A DNA stretch of 64,000 bases. It comes from Paraflavitalea soli (GTDB lineage: Bacteria > Bacteroidota > Bacteroidia > Chitinophagales > Chitinophagaceae). Shown here one piece after another: positions 42,973 through 51,701 of this stretch. The notes beneath the pieces were generated by a model, which was given only the letters and a program-made list of their open reading frames with translations, searched no databases and was not told the origin of the DNA. The translations under genes were made by a program, and so were the position numbers. Every line of letters begins with the position of its first letter. Positions within the stretch are counted from its first letter, which is position 1. Location: positions 6,638,546 through 6,702,545 of the forward strand of contig NZ_CP032157.1 in the NCBI RefSeq assembly GCF_003555545.1, read 5' to 3'.

Positions 42973-45327
42973 ATGTGGGGAACCCTTGCACGCTTTATTC
43001 TGCAATTCCGCTGGTTGTTACTCTGTTTATTGCTGGCTGTTACAGGTTTCCTGGGCTGGCATGCCAGTAAAGTGCAATTGAGTTATGAATTTACCAGGGC
43101 TATCCCTACCGATAATCCTAAGTACCTGGCCTACCAGGCATTTCGTCAGCAATTTGGAGAAGATGGCAACCTGCTCGTTATTGGCGTGCAAACTGACCAG
43201 TTGTTTACAGAAAAGATATTTAATGATTATACCGGCCTGGCCGCCGATATGAAAAAAGTAGAGGCTGTAGAAGATGTATTGAGCGTGCCCGCCGCCACCA
43301 ATCTCCTCCGGGATGCTGCCGCAGAAAAGCTCAACGCATCTCCCGTATTCCCTCCCGGTCAATTATCCCAGGCCACCATTGATAGTTGTGCTGCCGTGTT
43401 TCGCAGCCTGCCCTTTTACCAGGGTTTGCTGTATAACCCCTCCACCAATACTTTTTTGATGGCCATCCGTATCAATAAGGATGTGCTCAATTCAAAAAAG
43501 AGGAATGATGTTGTTGCAAAAATTGTAGCAATCGGCGATGCTTTTGGTAAAAAGCATACCCTGGATATGCACTACAGCGGCTTGCCCCTCATTCGTACCA
43601 ATATAGCCACCAAGGTGGCCAGCGAAATGCAGTGGTTTCTCCTCGGGTCTATCCTGCTGTCGGCCATACTCCTGCTCATTTCTTTCCGCAGCTTCAGCGC
43701 CATGGGACTATCACTTGCTGTGGTCATCATCGGCGTATTATGGAGCCTGGGCACCATGGTCTTAATGGGGTACAAGATCACTATTTTGAATGCCCTCATA
43801 CCACCATTGGTAGTAGTGATTGGCATCCCCAACTGTATTTATTTCCTCAATAAGTTCCATACCGCCTGGAATGATACGGCCGCCATCTCCGATCCTGCGC
43901 TAAGAAAACGTACAGCCCTTACTGAAATGATCAGCCGCATGGGCGTGGTTACCCTCTTTTGCAATATCGCAGCCGCAATAGGCTTCGGGGTTTTTGCCCT
44001 GACCAAAAGTGCTGTGCTGAAAGAATTTGGGTTTGTGGCAGGTATCAACATCATGGCCCTCTTCTTCATTTCAGTGATCCTCATTCCCGTGGCACTGAGC
44101 TTTCTGCCAGCGCCCAAATCCCGCCATACCCGTTACCTCGATAATAAGTGGATGCTATCCATACTCGACAAACTGGAAGTATGGTCCGTCAGCCACCGCA
44201 AAATGATCTATGTGCTCACCGGCGTCATATTGATTGTAGCCGTAGCGGGCATCTTCCGCCTCCGTTCAGAAGGATTTATGGTAGATGACCTGCCAAAAAC
44301 TGATAAGATCTACACCGACCTTAAGTTTTTTGAGAAGCATTTTAAAGGCATCATGCCCCTCGAAATCGTGGTCGATACCAAAAGGAAGAATGGATTGCGG
44401 GCCAATATGCTCCAAACCTTTTCTAAAATAGACTCCCTCTCTGGTTTCATCGCTGCACAGCCCGAAATGAACAGACCCCTTTCCATCGTGGAAGGGTTGA
44501 AGTTTGCCCGCCAGGCTTATTATGAAGGCGATAGCCTGCAATATGGACTGCCTACCAGCTTCGACATTGGTTTCCTGGCTCAATATCTGAGCAGTAAGGC
44601 TGAAGACAGCAGCAGTAAGCAGAATAATTTCAACCGCGTGGTTCGGTCCTTTATGGACAGTACCCGCCAGCGTGCCCGCATCAGCGTCAACATGGCCGAT
44701 GTAGGCAGTAAAAAACTGCCCGAACTCATCCAGTCTATAGAAAACAAAAGTGATCAGCTATTCGATACCGCCAGGTATAAAATTGAATTTACCGGCACCA
44801 CCGTTACCTTCCTCGAAGGAAGCGCTTTTATCATCAACGGTCTCAAGGAAAGTATAGCATGGGCCTTCCTGCTCATCGCCCTTTGTATGTTGTACTTGTT
44901 CAAGTCTTTTAAAATTCTCTTGTGTTCCCTTGTGCCCAATATCATTCCTCTTATTATTACAGCTGGCGTAATGGGTTGGACCGGCGTGGCCATTAAACCT
45001 TCTACCGTATTGGTCTTCTCCGTGGCCCTCGGTATAGCTGTTGATATTACCATTCGGTTCCTGGTCAACTATAAGCAGGAATTACAAAACAACGATAAAT
45101 CACCACACGATACAGTGGTTGATACCATACACAAAACAGGCATCAGCATTATTTATACCTCCCTCGTATTGATAGCTGGGTTTGTTATTTTTTGTTTCAG
45201 TGGATTTGGAGGCACCCAGGCCCTGGGATGGCTTACCTCCCTCACCCTGGTATTGGCTACCTTAACCAATCTTGTTTTCCTGCCTACCCTGCTCATGAGT
45301 TTTGTAAAAAAGGAACGGAAGAAGTAA
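42973..45327 (+). CDS. RND-superfamily (HAE3/MMPL-like) transporter
   Basis: 784-residue inner-membrane transporter of the RND superfamily, of the two-fold repeated MMPL type. An N-terminal TM1 (about 12-28) precedes a periplasmic domain (30-205), then a bundle of about five helices (about 213-380). The second half repeats this: TM7 (about 412-432), a periplasmic domain, then helices at about 625-780. Each half has the conserved PLVVVIGIPNCIYFLN-like or VFSVALGIAVDITIRF-like segment. Substrates may be lipids, hopanoids or hydrophobic compounds. It is a single gene, with no membrane fusion protein adjacent. Confidence 0.88.
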   Translation: MWGTLARFILQFRWLLLCLLLAVTGFLGWHASKVQLSYEFTRAIPTDNPKYLAYQAFRQQFGEDGNLLVIGVQTDQLFTEKIFNDYTGLAADMKKVEAVEDVLSVPAATNLLRDAAAEKLNASPVFPPGQLSQATIDSCAAVFRSLPFYQGLLYNPSTNTFLMAIRINKDVLNSKKRNDVVAKIVAIGDAFGKKHTLDMHYSGLPLIRTNIATKVASEMQWFLLGSILLSAILLLISFRSFSAMGLSLAVVIIGVLWSLGTMVLMGYKITILNALIPPLVVVIGIPNCIYFLNKFHTAWNDTAAISDPALRKRTALTEMISRMGVVTLFCNIAAAIGFGVFALTKSAVLKEFGFVAGINIMALFFISVILIPVALSFLPAPKSRHTRYLDNKWMLSILDKLEVWSVSHRKMIYVLTGVILIVAVAGIFRLRSEGFMVDDLPKTDKIYTDLKFFEKHFKGIMPLEIVVDTKRKNGLRANMLQTFSKIDSLSGFIAAQPEMNRPLSIVEGLKFARQAYYEGDSLQYGLPTSFDIGFLAQYLSSKAEDSSSKQNNFNRVVRSFMDSTRQRARISVNMADVGSKKLPELIQSIENKSDQLFDTARYKIEFTGTTVTFLEGSAFIINGLKESIAWAFLLIALCMLYLFKSFKILLCSLVPNIIPLIITAGVMGWTGVAIKPSTVLVFSVALGIAVDITIRFLVNYKQELQNNDKSPHDTVVDTIHKTGISIIYTSLVLIAGFVIFCFSGFGGTQALGWLTSLTLVLATLTNLVFLPTLLMSFVKKERKK

Positions 45328-45385
45328 CTACGCCATCATACTTATCTTGAGTCGGTTGATTGTAACAAAAAATACTAGTTTGTAT

Positions 45386-45400
45386 TGATATTGAATATCA
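45386..45400. promoter_or_regulatory. Palindrome next to TTGTATTGAT, susC locus 1
   Basis: TGATATT-G-AATATCA is a perfect 7-1-7 inverted repeat overlapping TTGTATTGAT. The same TTGTATTGAT overlaps a different perfect palindrome at 51626-51642 in locus 2. It may be an operator. Confidence 0.35.
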
Positions 45401-45487
45401 CCAGAAATGGGTATTATGGTATTGTTACCTATTTTTAATGTGGAAAATATCATTTTTAGTAAAGCTCATAATATCTTTATGGGCAGT

Positions 45488-45514
45488 AACTGCTGGCAAA
45501 CAAGCAGTTTTTGA
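45488..45514 (+). promoter_or_regulatory. Hairpin with T tract before the susC-1 leader ORF
   Basis: AACTGCT and AGCAGTT form a 7-bp stem with an 8-base loop, followed by T5G. It resembles a terminator or attenuator and lies 23 bases before the ATG of the short ORF. Confidence 0.5.
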
Positions 45515-45532
45515 GGCCTAAACCAATACATT

Positions 45533-45628
45533 ATGAAAGAAAATTTACCCTTCCTCCCATCTGCCAATTTACTCACCAGATGTTTTCCCTTATCATTTTT
45601 TTGTTCTTCATCCCGTATCGATAGTTAG
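45533..45628 (+). CDS. Putative 31-residue leader ORF before susC-1
   Basis: ATG to TAG, beginning MKENLPFLPSANLL. It is preceded by CCTAAACcAA, shared with the leader of locus 2 (CCTAAACtAA). The 183 bases after it lead to susC. It has a neutral, hydrophobic composition with a C-terminal serine stretch and no homology that I recognise. It could be a regulatory leader peptide or an incidental ORF. Confidence 0.4.
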   Translation: MKENLPFLPSANLLTRCFPLSFFCSSSRIDS

Positions 45629-45668
45629 AAACTGCGGGTCCATGGTGTATTCATGCCTAAGAGTTGTT

Positions 45669-45698
45669 CCGTTGATATACCTAAATGAACCGTTGATA
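45669..45698. promoter_or_regulatory. Direct repeat CCGTTGATA, spaced 21 bp
   Basis: CCGTTGATA occurs at 45669-45677 and 45690-45698, exactly 21 bases apart (two helical turns), 114 bases before the susC ATG. It is a candidate regulator-binding pair. Confidence 0.4.
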
Positions 45699-45811
45699 CT
45701 GTGGATAATAGGATTGATCAGGTATAAAGCAGCATTCAATACTCCATAATTGTCCCTTTTTAAGCAATCATTATAATCTCTTTTAATTATACAAATTCAA
45801 AATCGACGTTC

Positions 45812-48800
45812 ATGAGGAAAATTTTATGCACGTTGCTGAGTACCCTGCTGATATTGAGTCAGTTTGTGGTGCAGGCACAGGAAAGGACGATTTCTGGTAA
45901 AATATCTGATCCAGCCGGTCTCCCCGTTGTTGGCGCATCAGTTACGATCAAAGGCTCGGCATTAGGTACTACAACTGCTGCCGATGGCTCTTTCTCTTTA
46001 AGGGTTCCAGCTTCTGCTAAAGCGATCATTATTTCAGCAGTAGGCTACGCCAGCCAGGATCTTACTATTGGTAACAAGAATGTATTTACCGTTTCACTTG
46101 CCCAGGAAGATAAGGGCCTTGAAGAGGTTATTGTAACTGGTTATGGAAACCAAAAGCGTTCCCAATACGCTGGGGCAGCATCCAAGGTAGAAGCTAAAGC
46201 TATCAACCAGGTGCCAATGGGTAGCCTTGACCAGATCTTACAGGGCCGTGCTCCGGGGTTATATGCTACAGCCGGTTCCGGCCAGCCAGGTAGTGCCGCC
46301 AATGTGATTATTCGTGGTGTGGGAACCATTAACGGCACCAGTACCCCATTGTACGTAATGGACGGTATTCCCGTGCAGGCTGCTGCTTTTGCTGCTTTAA
46401 GCCCAGGCGATATTGCTTCCGTGGATGTGTTGAAAGATGCCGTTGCTACAGCACTCTATGGTTCCCGGGGTTCCAATGGGGTGATCGTGATCACCACCAA
46501 AAGAGGGAAGAGTGGGAAGGTTACCTTCGGCGTAAAATCACAATACGGTTTTTCTGACCGCACCAGGCCCAAGTTTGATATGATGACCTCTTCCGAACAC
46601 CTGCAATTTGAAGAAGAAGTAGGGTTGGAAAATGGATTTGATATTGGCCCGGGATGGTATTTATCCAGAAAGAATCCCGACAATGCGGGATTACCGGAAA
46701 CCAGGCTTGCCAGGTACGATCAAATTTTGGACAGCCTTCGTAATAATACTACCGACTGGGGTGATATCTTTTTCCGCCGTGGTAAAACGCAAGAGTATGA
46801 AGTGAATGCATCAGGTGGCGGAGAGCGTACCGGCTTTTATTCTTCACTCAACTATTTCAAGCAGGAAGGTATAGCCAATCGTTCACAACTGGAGCGGATC
46901 TCCTTCAGAACAAACGTAGATTTTAAGACCGATAGATTAACTATTGGGCTAAGTACTACACTGAACTATGCATCCAGCAGCTTCATTGAAGGTGAAAATG
47001 GAACCTCCATTGTAAACCCATTCTCGGCAGTGTATTACGCATTGCCTTATGAGTTGCCCTATAGAAATGGCGTATTGCTGCATGGTGGCAATACCTCTGG
47101 ACCGGGTGCAGACCCATTATTGCCTGCCACAGCAGGCAGAGCACTGGTGTATGATCAGCGCGAAGGTTCTGCAGCCCTGGAACGCCAGAACGCAACCACC
47201 AGCAAACGCAATGAAATAAAAGCAATACTGGGGGCCAATATCAGGTACAAATTATTCGATGGCTTATCAATTATAAGTACTCTTGGTGTGGATTTTCGTG
47301 AATTGATGACAGAGCGCTTCATAGATCCCAGAACTTATACCGGAACGCAGGTTGCCATTGGCGCTCAGGGTTCTTTCTCAGAAGGAACCAATCGTTTTAT
47401 GCAACTGTTTGGCAATGCGGGTTTGAACTATAATAAAACCTTTGCCGGCAAGCACCAGGTAGATGCTTCTGCCCTGGTAGAAAATATGAAAGCTACCAGC
47501 CGCGCATTCTCTTATGTAGGTTATGGCATTAACCCTATTTTGCTTAATACGCCGGCAGCTGTTACCCAGGGTTCAACCGCAGGCTTCATTCCAACTGTAG
47601 CTGGCGGCCGCGATGGTATTCCCGGTTCAGGTGTCATTCAGTCCCTGATTGGCATCCTTCGTTATACATACGACGGAAAATACAGCTTCAATGGTAGTTA
47701 CCGTTTAGATGCTTCTTCAGCTGTGCCTGAAAAAAATCGTTCAATCTCTTATTTTGGTGTTGGTGGCTCCTGGAATATCATGAAGGAAAACTTCATGTCT
47801 ACAGTTGATTTCGTTTCCGATTTGCAACTCCGCGCCAGCTATGGTTCTTCTGCCAGTCCGTTTAATTCCCCATTTGGATATTTGTCATTGTATGGTAATT
47901 CTACTACCCCCTACAATGGTCAGCCAGGTTATGTGGTATCACAATTGGGTAATGATGATTATGATTGGGAATATAACAATACTACTAACTTCGGTCTGGA
48001 TTTTAGTGTGTTGAATTCCCGCATCCGTGGTACCATAGAATGGTACAATAAAGCGACCCGCAACCTGTTCATCTCCCAGCAGCTTTCTGCCTGGTCCGGG
48101 GCCACCTCACAAAATGTGAATGCCGGTGAAATGCGCAATCGCGGTGTGGAAGTAGCACTGTCAGGTGATGTGATTGCTAAGAATGATTTCCGTGTAACCA
48201 TTGGTGGAAATGTAGGTTTCAATAAAAACGAGATCACCAGCCTGGGCCAGGTGAATGAGTTCCCCCTCGGAACCTCTATCATTCGTGTGGGCCTGCCTTA
48301 TGGTACCCATTTTATACCTAAATGGGGTGGTGTAGATGCCGCTACGGGTAATCCGCTCTATTATAATAAAGACGGTACACTGACCACACAATACAATAGC
48401 TCCACCCAAAGCGTAGCTGATTTTGGCAGCTGGTTACCCAAGGTAAATGGTGGTTTTAATGGTAGCCTTAACTATAAAGGAATTTATATAGAGGCTTTCT
48501 TCTCCTTTGCTGCCGGCAACAAACGATATAATAACGAGGATTTCTTTAATGAAAATTACTCTTTTGCTACCAGCAACCAGTCTACTGAATGGTTCAAACG
48601 TTGGAGAAAACCAGGCGATGTGGCTAAAGTGCAAAGATTTGGTAGCGCCAGAAGCTTTTCTTCTAAAGATATACAGGATGCCTCTTATGTACGTTTTAGA
48701 AACCTGAATGTAGGATACAATATTCCGCGCAAGTATTTGCAGCAAATCGCCATATTCTCTGCTGCTACCGTCTTCGCGCAGGCTCAAAACCTGTATACCT

Positions 48801-48904
48801 GGACCACCTGGAGGGGATTTGATCCCGAAGACAACAACAATATCAGCACGTTCGAGTACCCCAATGCCCGCACATTTACATTTGGTATCAACTTAACCTT
48901 CTAA
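45812..48904 (+). CDS. SusC/RagA-like TonB-linked outer-membrane receptor (locus 1)
   Basis: 1,030-residue outer-membrane transporter that takes up oligosaccharides, peptides or other ligands with its SusD lid, energised by TonB. A signal peptide (about 1-23) is followed by a CarboxypepD-reg-like domain (ISGKISDPAGLPVVGASV, about 26-105), the plug (VIVTGYGNQKR, then DGIPVQA, about 110-230) and a 22-strand barrel ending in a beta signal (FTFGINLTF). No N-terminal STN domain is visible, so signalling through an ECF sigma pair is not expected. The second locus carries a similar protein. Confidence 0.95.
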   Translation: MRKILCTLLSTLLILSQFVVQAQERTISGKISDPAGLPVVGASVTIKGSALGTTTAADGSFSLRVPASAKAIIISAVGYASQDLTIGNKNVFTVSLAQEDKGLEEVIVTGYGNQKRSQYAGAASKVEAKAINQVPMGSLDQILQGRAPGLYATAGSGQPGSAANVIIRGVGTINGTSTPLYVMDGIPVQAAAFAALSPGDIASVDVLKDAVATALYGSRGSNGVIVITTKRGKSGKVTFGVKSQYGFSDRTRPKFDMMTSSEHLQFEEEVGLENGFDIGPGWYLSRKNPDNAGLPETRLARYDQILDSLRNNTTDWGDIFFRRGKTQEYEVNASGGGERTGFYSSLNYFKQEGIANRSQLERISFRTNVDFKTDRLTIGLSTTLNYASSSFIEGENGTSIVNPFSAVYYALPYELPYRNGVLLHGGNTSGPGADPLLPATAGRALVYDQREGSAALERQNATTSKRNEIKAILGANIRYKLFDGLSIISTLGVDFRELMTERFIDPRTYTGTQVAIGAQGSFSEGTNRFMQLFGNAGLNYNKTFAGKHQVDASALVENMKATSRAFSYVGYGINPILLNTPAAVTQGSTAGFIPTVAGGRDGIPGSGVIQSLIGILRYTYDGKYSFNGSYRLDASSAVPEKNRSISYFGVGGSWNIMKENFMSTVDFVSDLQLRASYGSSASPFNSPFGYLSLYGNSTTPYNGQPGYVVSQLGNDDYDWEYNNTTNFGLDFSVLNSRIRGTIEWYNKATRNLFISQQLSAWSGATSQNVNAGEMRNRGVEVALSGDVIAKNDFRVTIGGNVGFNKNEITSLGQVNEFPLGTSIIRVGLPYGTHFIPKWGGVDAATGNPLYYNKDGTLTTQYNSSTQSVADFGSWLPKVNGGFNGSLNYKGIYIEAFFSFAAGNKRYNNEDFFNENYSFATSNQSTEWFKRWRKPGDVAKVQRFGSARSFSSKDIQDASYVRFRNLNVGYNIPRKYLQQIAIFSAATVFAQAQNLYTWTTWRGFDPEDNNNISTFEYPNARTFTFGINLTF

Positions 48905-48918
48905 GAAAAATTCAGTAT

Positions 48919-50310
48919 ATGAAGATGAAAAGAATTGCATGGATAGCAGGTTTGGCCTTGATAGGCGTTTCCTGCAAAAAACAACTGGAAATATTACCCT
49001 CGGATAGTATAGTAGAAGAAACTGCCATGACTACCGTTCCATTTCTTGAAAAAGGGATGGTAGGGGTTTACATCAACATAAATGGATCTTATGATGCAGA
49101 AATTTATGCCACCAGTCTGTATTCAGATGAGGCCAACCTGCCCACTGAAAACAATACCGGCAGGGGTGTAATTGCCCATCGTTGGCAAACCGATCCAGGT
49201 GTTGGTGAAGTTACTGCAGCCTGGGGCCGCTATGCTTTTGGCGTTGACCGAGCCAATCGTGTAATTGCCGCTGCTGATAAGCTCACTGGTCTCTCTGCTG
49301 CAGATGCTGCCACCAGGGATAGGATTAAGGCTGAAGCCTTGGCTATAAGAGCGTTTTGTGAATTCCAGGTGCTCATTAATTATGCCGAAAACCTCCAGTC
49401 AGGCTCTCTCGGTGTACCGTATGTTACCGAGTCCAAAATTCAAAAGCCGGCACGCCTTACTGTAGGAGAAGTATTTGCAAAGGTTAATCAAGACCTGACT
49501 ACAGCAGCAGGCCTGATGCCCGCCTCCTTTACTGATAATACACGCTTTACAGCAAAAGCCATTAGCGCCTTGCAGGCCAGGGTAGCGCTCTATCAGAAAG
49601 ACTGGGGCACAGCTATTACCGCAGCAACTGCAGCCATTAATGCTGTTCCATTGGCAACATCAGCCCAGTATCCTGGTATCTGGACAGACCAAACTGAAGC
49701 GGAAGTTATCTGGAAACATAAAAGAACTTCTGGCCAGGGCCGGTTAGGTGATTCGTATTATGACCGTACTTCTTCAAAAATTATGTATGGAGTTTCGTTC
49801 AAGCTATTGAATACTTTTGCTGCGAACGATATTCGGTTAGCCAGCACGGTACTTGACAGAGGAGGCAGCCGTTACTCTGTAGCCAAATACATCGGCGGAA
49901 CCCCTTCCGAGCCAGGTCGTGCCGACGTGAAAGTATTCCGCACAGCCGAAATGTACCTGATCAGGGCCGAAGCATACGCCGAAAACAATCAGGTGGCACT
50001 GGGTGCTGCCGATCTGAACGCTTTACGTAAACAAAGGATCGCCGGGTATGTGGATGAAGTTTTCGCCTCTAAGGAAAGCCTCATTAATGCTGTCATATTG
50101 GAAAGATTTAAAGAGCTGGCTTTCGAAGGCCAGCGAATGAATGACCTGCGTCGGAAATTATTGCCTGTAACAAGGCTTCCCCAGGATGCAATAAACGCAT
50201 CTGCTAAAACAACGCTCAGTCCAACAGATAAAGAATATTATTACCCGATTCCTGGTACCGAAATTCTTGCTAATGAAAATATGATCCAGAACCCAACGTA
50301 CAGGCAGTAA
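48919..50310 (+). CDS. SusD/RagB-family lipoprotein (locus 1)
   Basis: 463-residue surface lipoprotein that caps SusC. The lipobox is LIGVSCKK with cysteine at residue 19. The helical TPR-like SusD fold follows, including the TAEMYLIRAEAYAE and LNALRKQRI segments and the ERFKELAFEGQRMNDLRR motif typical of the C-terminal part. It starts 15 bases after susC-1 and is co-transcribed. Confidence 0.95.
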   Translation: MKMKRIAWIAGLALIGVSCKKQLEILPSDSIVEETAMTTVPFLEKGMVGVYININGSYDAEIYATSLYSDEANLPTENNTGRGVIAHRWQTDPGVGEVTAAWGRYAFGVDRANRVIAAADKLTGLSAADAATRDRIKAEALAIRAFCEFQVLINYAENLQSGSLGVPYVTESKIQKPARLTVGEVFAKVNQDLTTAAGLMPASFTDNTRFTAKAISALQARVALYQKDWGTAITAATAAINAVPLATSAQYPGIWTDQTEAEVIWKHKRTSGQGRLGDSYYDRTSSKIMYGVSFKLLNTFAANDIRLASTVLDRGGSRYSVAKYIGGTPSEPGRADVKVFRTAEMYLIRAEAYAENNQVALGAADLNALRKQRIAGYVDEVFASKESLINAVILERFKELAFEGQRMNDLRRKLLPVTRLPQDAINASAKTTLSPTDKEYYYPIPGTEILANENMIQNPTYRQ

Positions 50311-50348
50311 TAATACATCCAATTCATACACACAGTCAATTTTGTTTT

Positions 50349-51158
50349 ATGATACAAAAAATAAGCTGTTTACTACTCATAGCAGGCCTGGGATACCTGG
50401 CAGCGGGTTGTAAAAAAGAAAAAACCACCGTTCCTCCACAGGAGGCACATTTCAACTATCAAACCTCAGGATCCTATTTTGTTACCCAGGATGCCAATAC
50501 TGTTTATAAAATACCGGTAGGTCTGACCACCACAGCAGATCAGGACAGGACCGTTCAGTTTACTATCTCTTCCCCTTCCGGTGCTGCTGAAGGACAGCAG
50601 TACACGCTTGACAAAAAAACAGTAACCATTCCTGCCGGCAAAGCTGTGGACACTATTTACTTGAAAGGAAAGTTCAACGGTTACCCTACTGGAAGGAGGG
50701 ATACCCTTGTTTTCAAAATAACAGGAGGTGATGTAATTGCTATGCCGGGCTTCAATGAGTTCAAGGTTTTTTTACAAAAATACTGCCCTGTAAATGTGAA
50801 TGATTTTACAGGTGTATATAATGCTCAGGACTATTACAATAATGCACCCGACGGAAGCCCCTATACTGTAGCATTGACTCCTGGTACTACTACTGGCAAT
50901 ACTGGAAAAATTACCATAGAAGGTTTGTGGCATGACGATACGCCTTTCAATGTCAACCTTAATTGGGACAACCCGGCAAGCTTTACCACTGAAGTTCCTG
51001 CCCAGTCTTGGTTTGTTGATGCTACTTATGGCCAGTCTACTATAAGACCTAATGGAAAAGGCACGTTCTCCAGTTGTGATAATTCCTTTAGGATTGATTA
51101 TGAAGTAACTGTTGCTGCGGGTAGTTTTGGAAAATATTATACTATACTGACCAAATAA
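50349..51158 (+). CDS. Lipoprotein in the SusE position, DUF4843-like (locus 1)
   Basis: 269 residues. Lipobox LAAGCKKE with cysteine at residue 21. The first half resembles DUF4843/DUF1735-type modules (IPVGLTTTADQDRTVQFTIS, then VTIPAGKAVDTIYLKG). The second half is a beta-rich domain without a match that I recognise. It follows SusD after 38 bases, so it probably assists ligand binding at the surface. Locus 2 lacks an equivalent. Confidence 0.75.
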   Translation: MIQKISCLLLIAGLGYLAAGCKKEKTTVPPQEAHFNYQTSGSYFVTQDANTVYKIPVGLTTTADQDRTVQFTISSPSGAAEGQQYTLDKKTVTIPAGKAVDTIYLKGKFNGYPTGRRDTLVFKITGGDVIAMPGFNEFKVFLQKYCPVNVNDFTGVYNAQDYYNNAPDGSPYTVALTPGTTTGNTGKITIEGLWHDDTPFNVNLNWDNPASFTTEVPAQSWFVDATYGQSTIRPNGKGTFSSCDNSFRIDYEVTVAAGSFGKYYTILTK

Positions 51159-51203
51159 TGGAATAGATAATTTCCTTCTTATTATTGCAGTAGATAAAAG
51201 AAG

Positions 51204-51233
51204 CCGTCTCAAAGTACTTGAGACGGTTTTTTT
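51204..51233 (+). terminator. Terminator of susCD locus 1
   Basis: CCGTCTCAA and TTGAGACGG form a 9-bp stem with a 5-base loop and seven T's. Confidence 0.93.
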
Positions 51234-51399
51234 GTGTTAAATTTTAAGGTAGAAGTCAGTGCCAGGCATTATAAGTTTAATTATTATTATACCATCCACT
51301 GTTGTCATGAAAACTTAACAAGTTATCTAGATGGTGATTTTAATGCGCAAAAAGCAAAAAAAATATCTAATAAGCAGCTTGTGCATTACTTTTGCGGTC

Positions 51400-51434
51400 C
51401 TAAAATGACTAATATTTAGTTATTATCATTTTAG
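51400..51434 (+). promoter_or_regulatory. Nested palindromes before the susC-2 leader ORF
   Basis: CTAAAATGA and TCATTTTAG form a 9-bp stem enclosing ACTAA-TAT-TTAGT, itself an inverted repeat. It ends 18 bases before the ATG of the short ORF, matching the layout of locus 1. Confidence 0.5.
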
Positions 51435-51452
51435 CCTCCTAAACTAAACGTC

Positions 51453-51572
51453 ATGAGAAAAGTACTAATTCACCTTCAACGCATGGTTGCCCATACTGTG
51501 CTGCATCAACATTTCAGGCTACCCACTTCCGGTAGTATTTCCCCAATCAAACATGTAAAAATATTATTTTAA
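51453..51572 (+). CDS. Putative 39-residue leader ORF before susC-2
   Basis: ATG to TAA, beginning MRKVLIHLQRMVAHTVLHQ. It is preceded by CCTAAACtAA as in locus 1. It ends 129 bases before the susC ATG. It has a His-rich, basic composition and no recognised family. It may be a regulatory leader peptide. Confidence 0.4.
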   Translation: MRKVLIHLQRMVAHTVLHQHFRLPTSGSISPIKHVKILF

Positions 51573-51625
51573 GTAATTTATTTAGGGTAGCCTCCTTTAT
51601 CCTGATATAAGTAACTATGGCTTGT

Positions 51626-51642
51626 ATTGATCAAGGATCAAT
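51626..51642. promoter_or_regulatory. Palindrome ATTGATC-AAG-GATCAAT, susC locus 2
   Basis: A perfect 7-3-7 inverted repeat preceded by TTGT, giving TTGTATTGAT as at 45381-45390. It lies 59 bases before the susC ATG. It is a candidate operator. Confidence 0.4.
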
Positions 51643-51701
51643 TGCTATGCTATAATACAGCGACTTTTTTCTACAGATATTCTAAACATTAAAAAACACT
51701 C

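Larger units (their letters stand above)
45328..45811. other. Long upstream region of the first susC
   Basis: A 484-base gap holds a palindrome (45386-45400), a hairpin with T tract (45488-45514), a 31-codon ORF (45533-45628) and a direct repeat (45669-45698). No consensus promoter box is obvious. Confidence 0.6.
51234..51701. other. Upstream region of the second susC
   Basis: Holds nested palindromes (51400-51434), a 39-codon ORF (51453-51572) and a palindrome (51626-51642). The remainder is A/T-rich with no gene. Confidence 0.6.
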
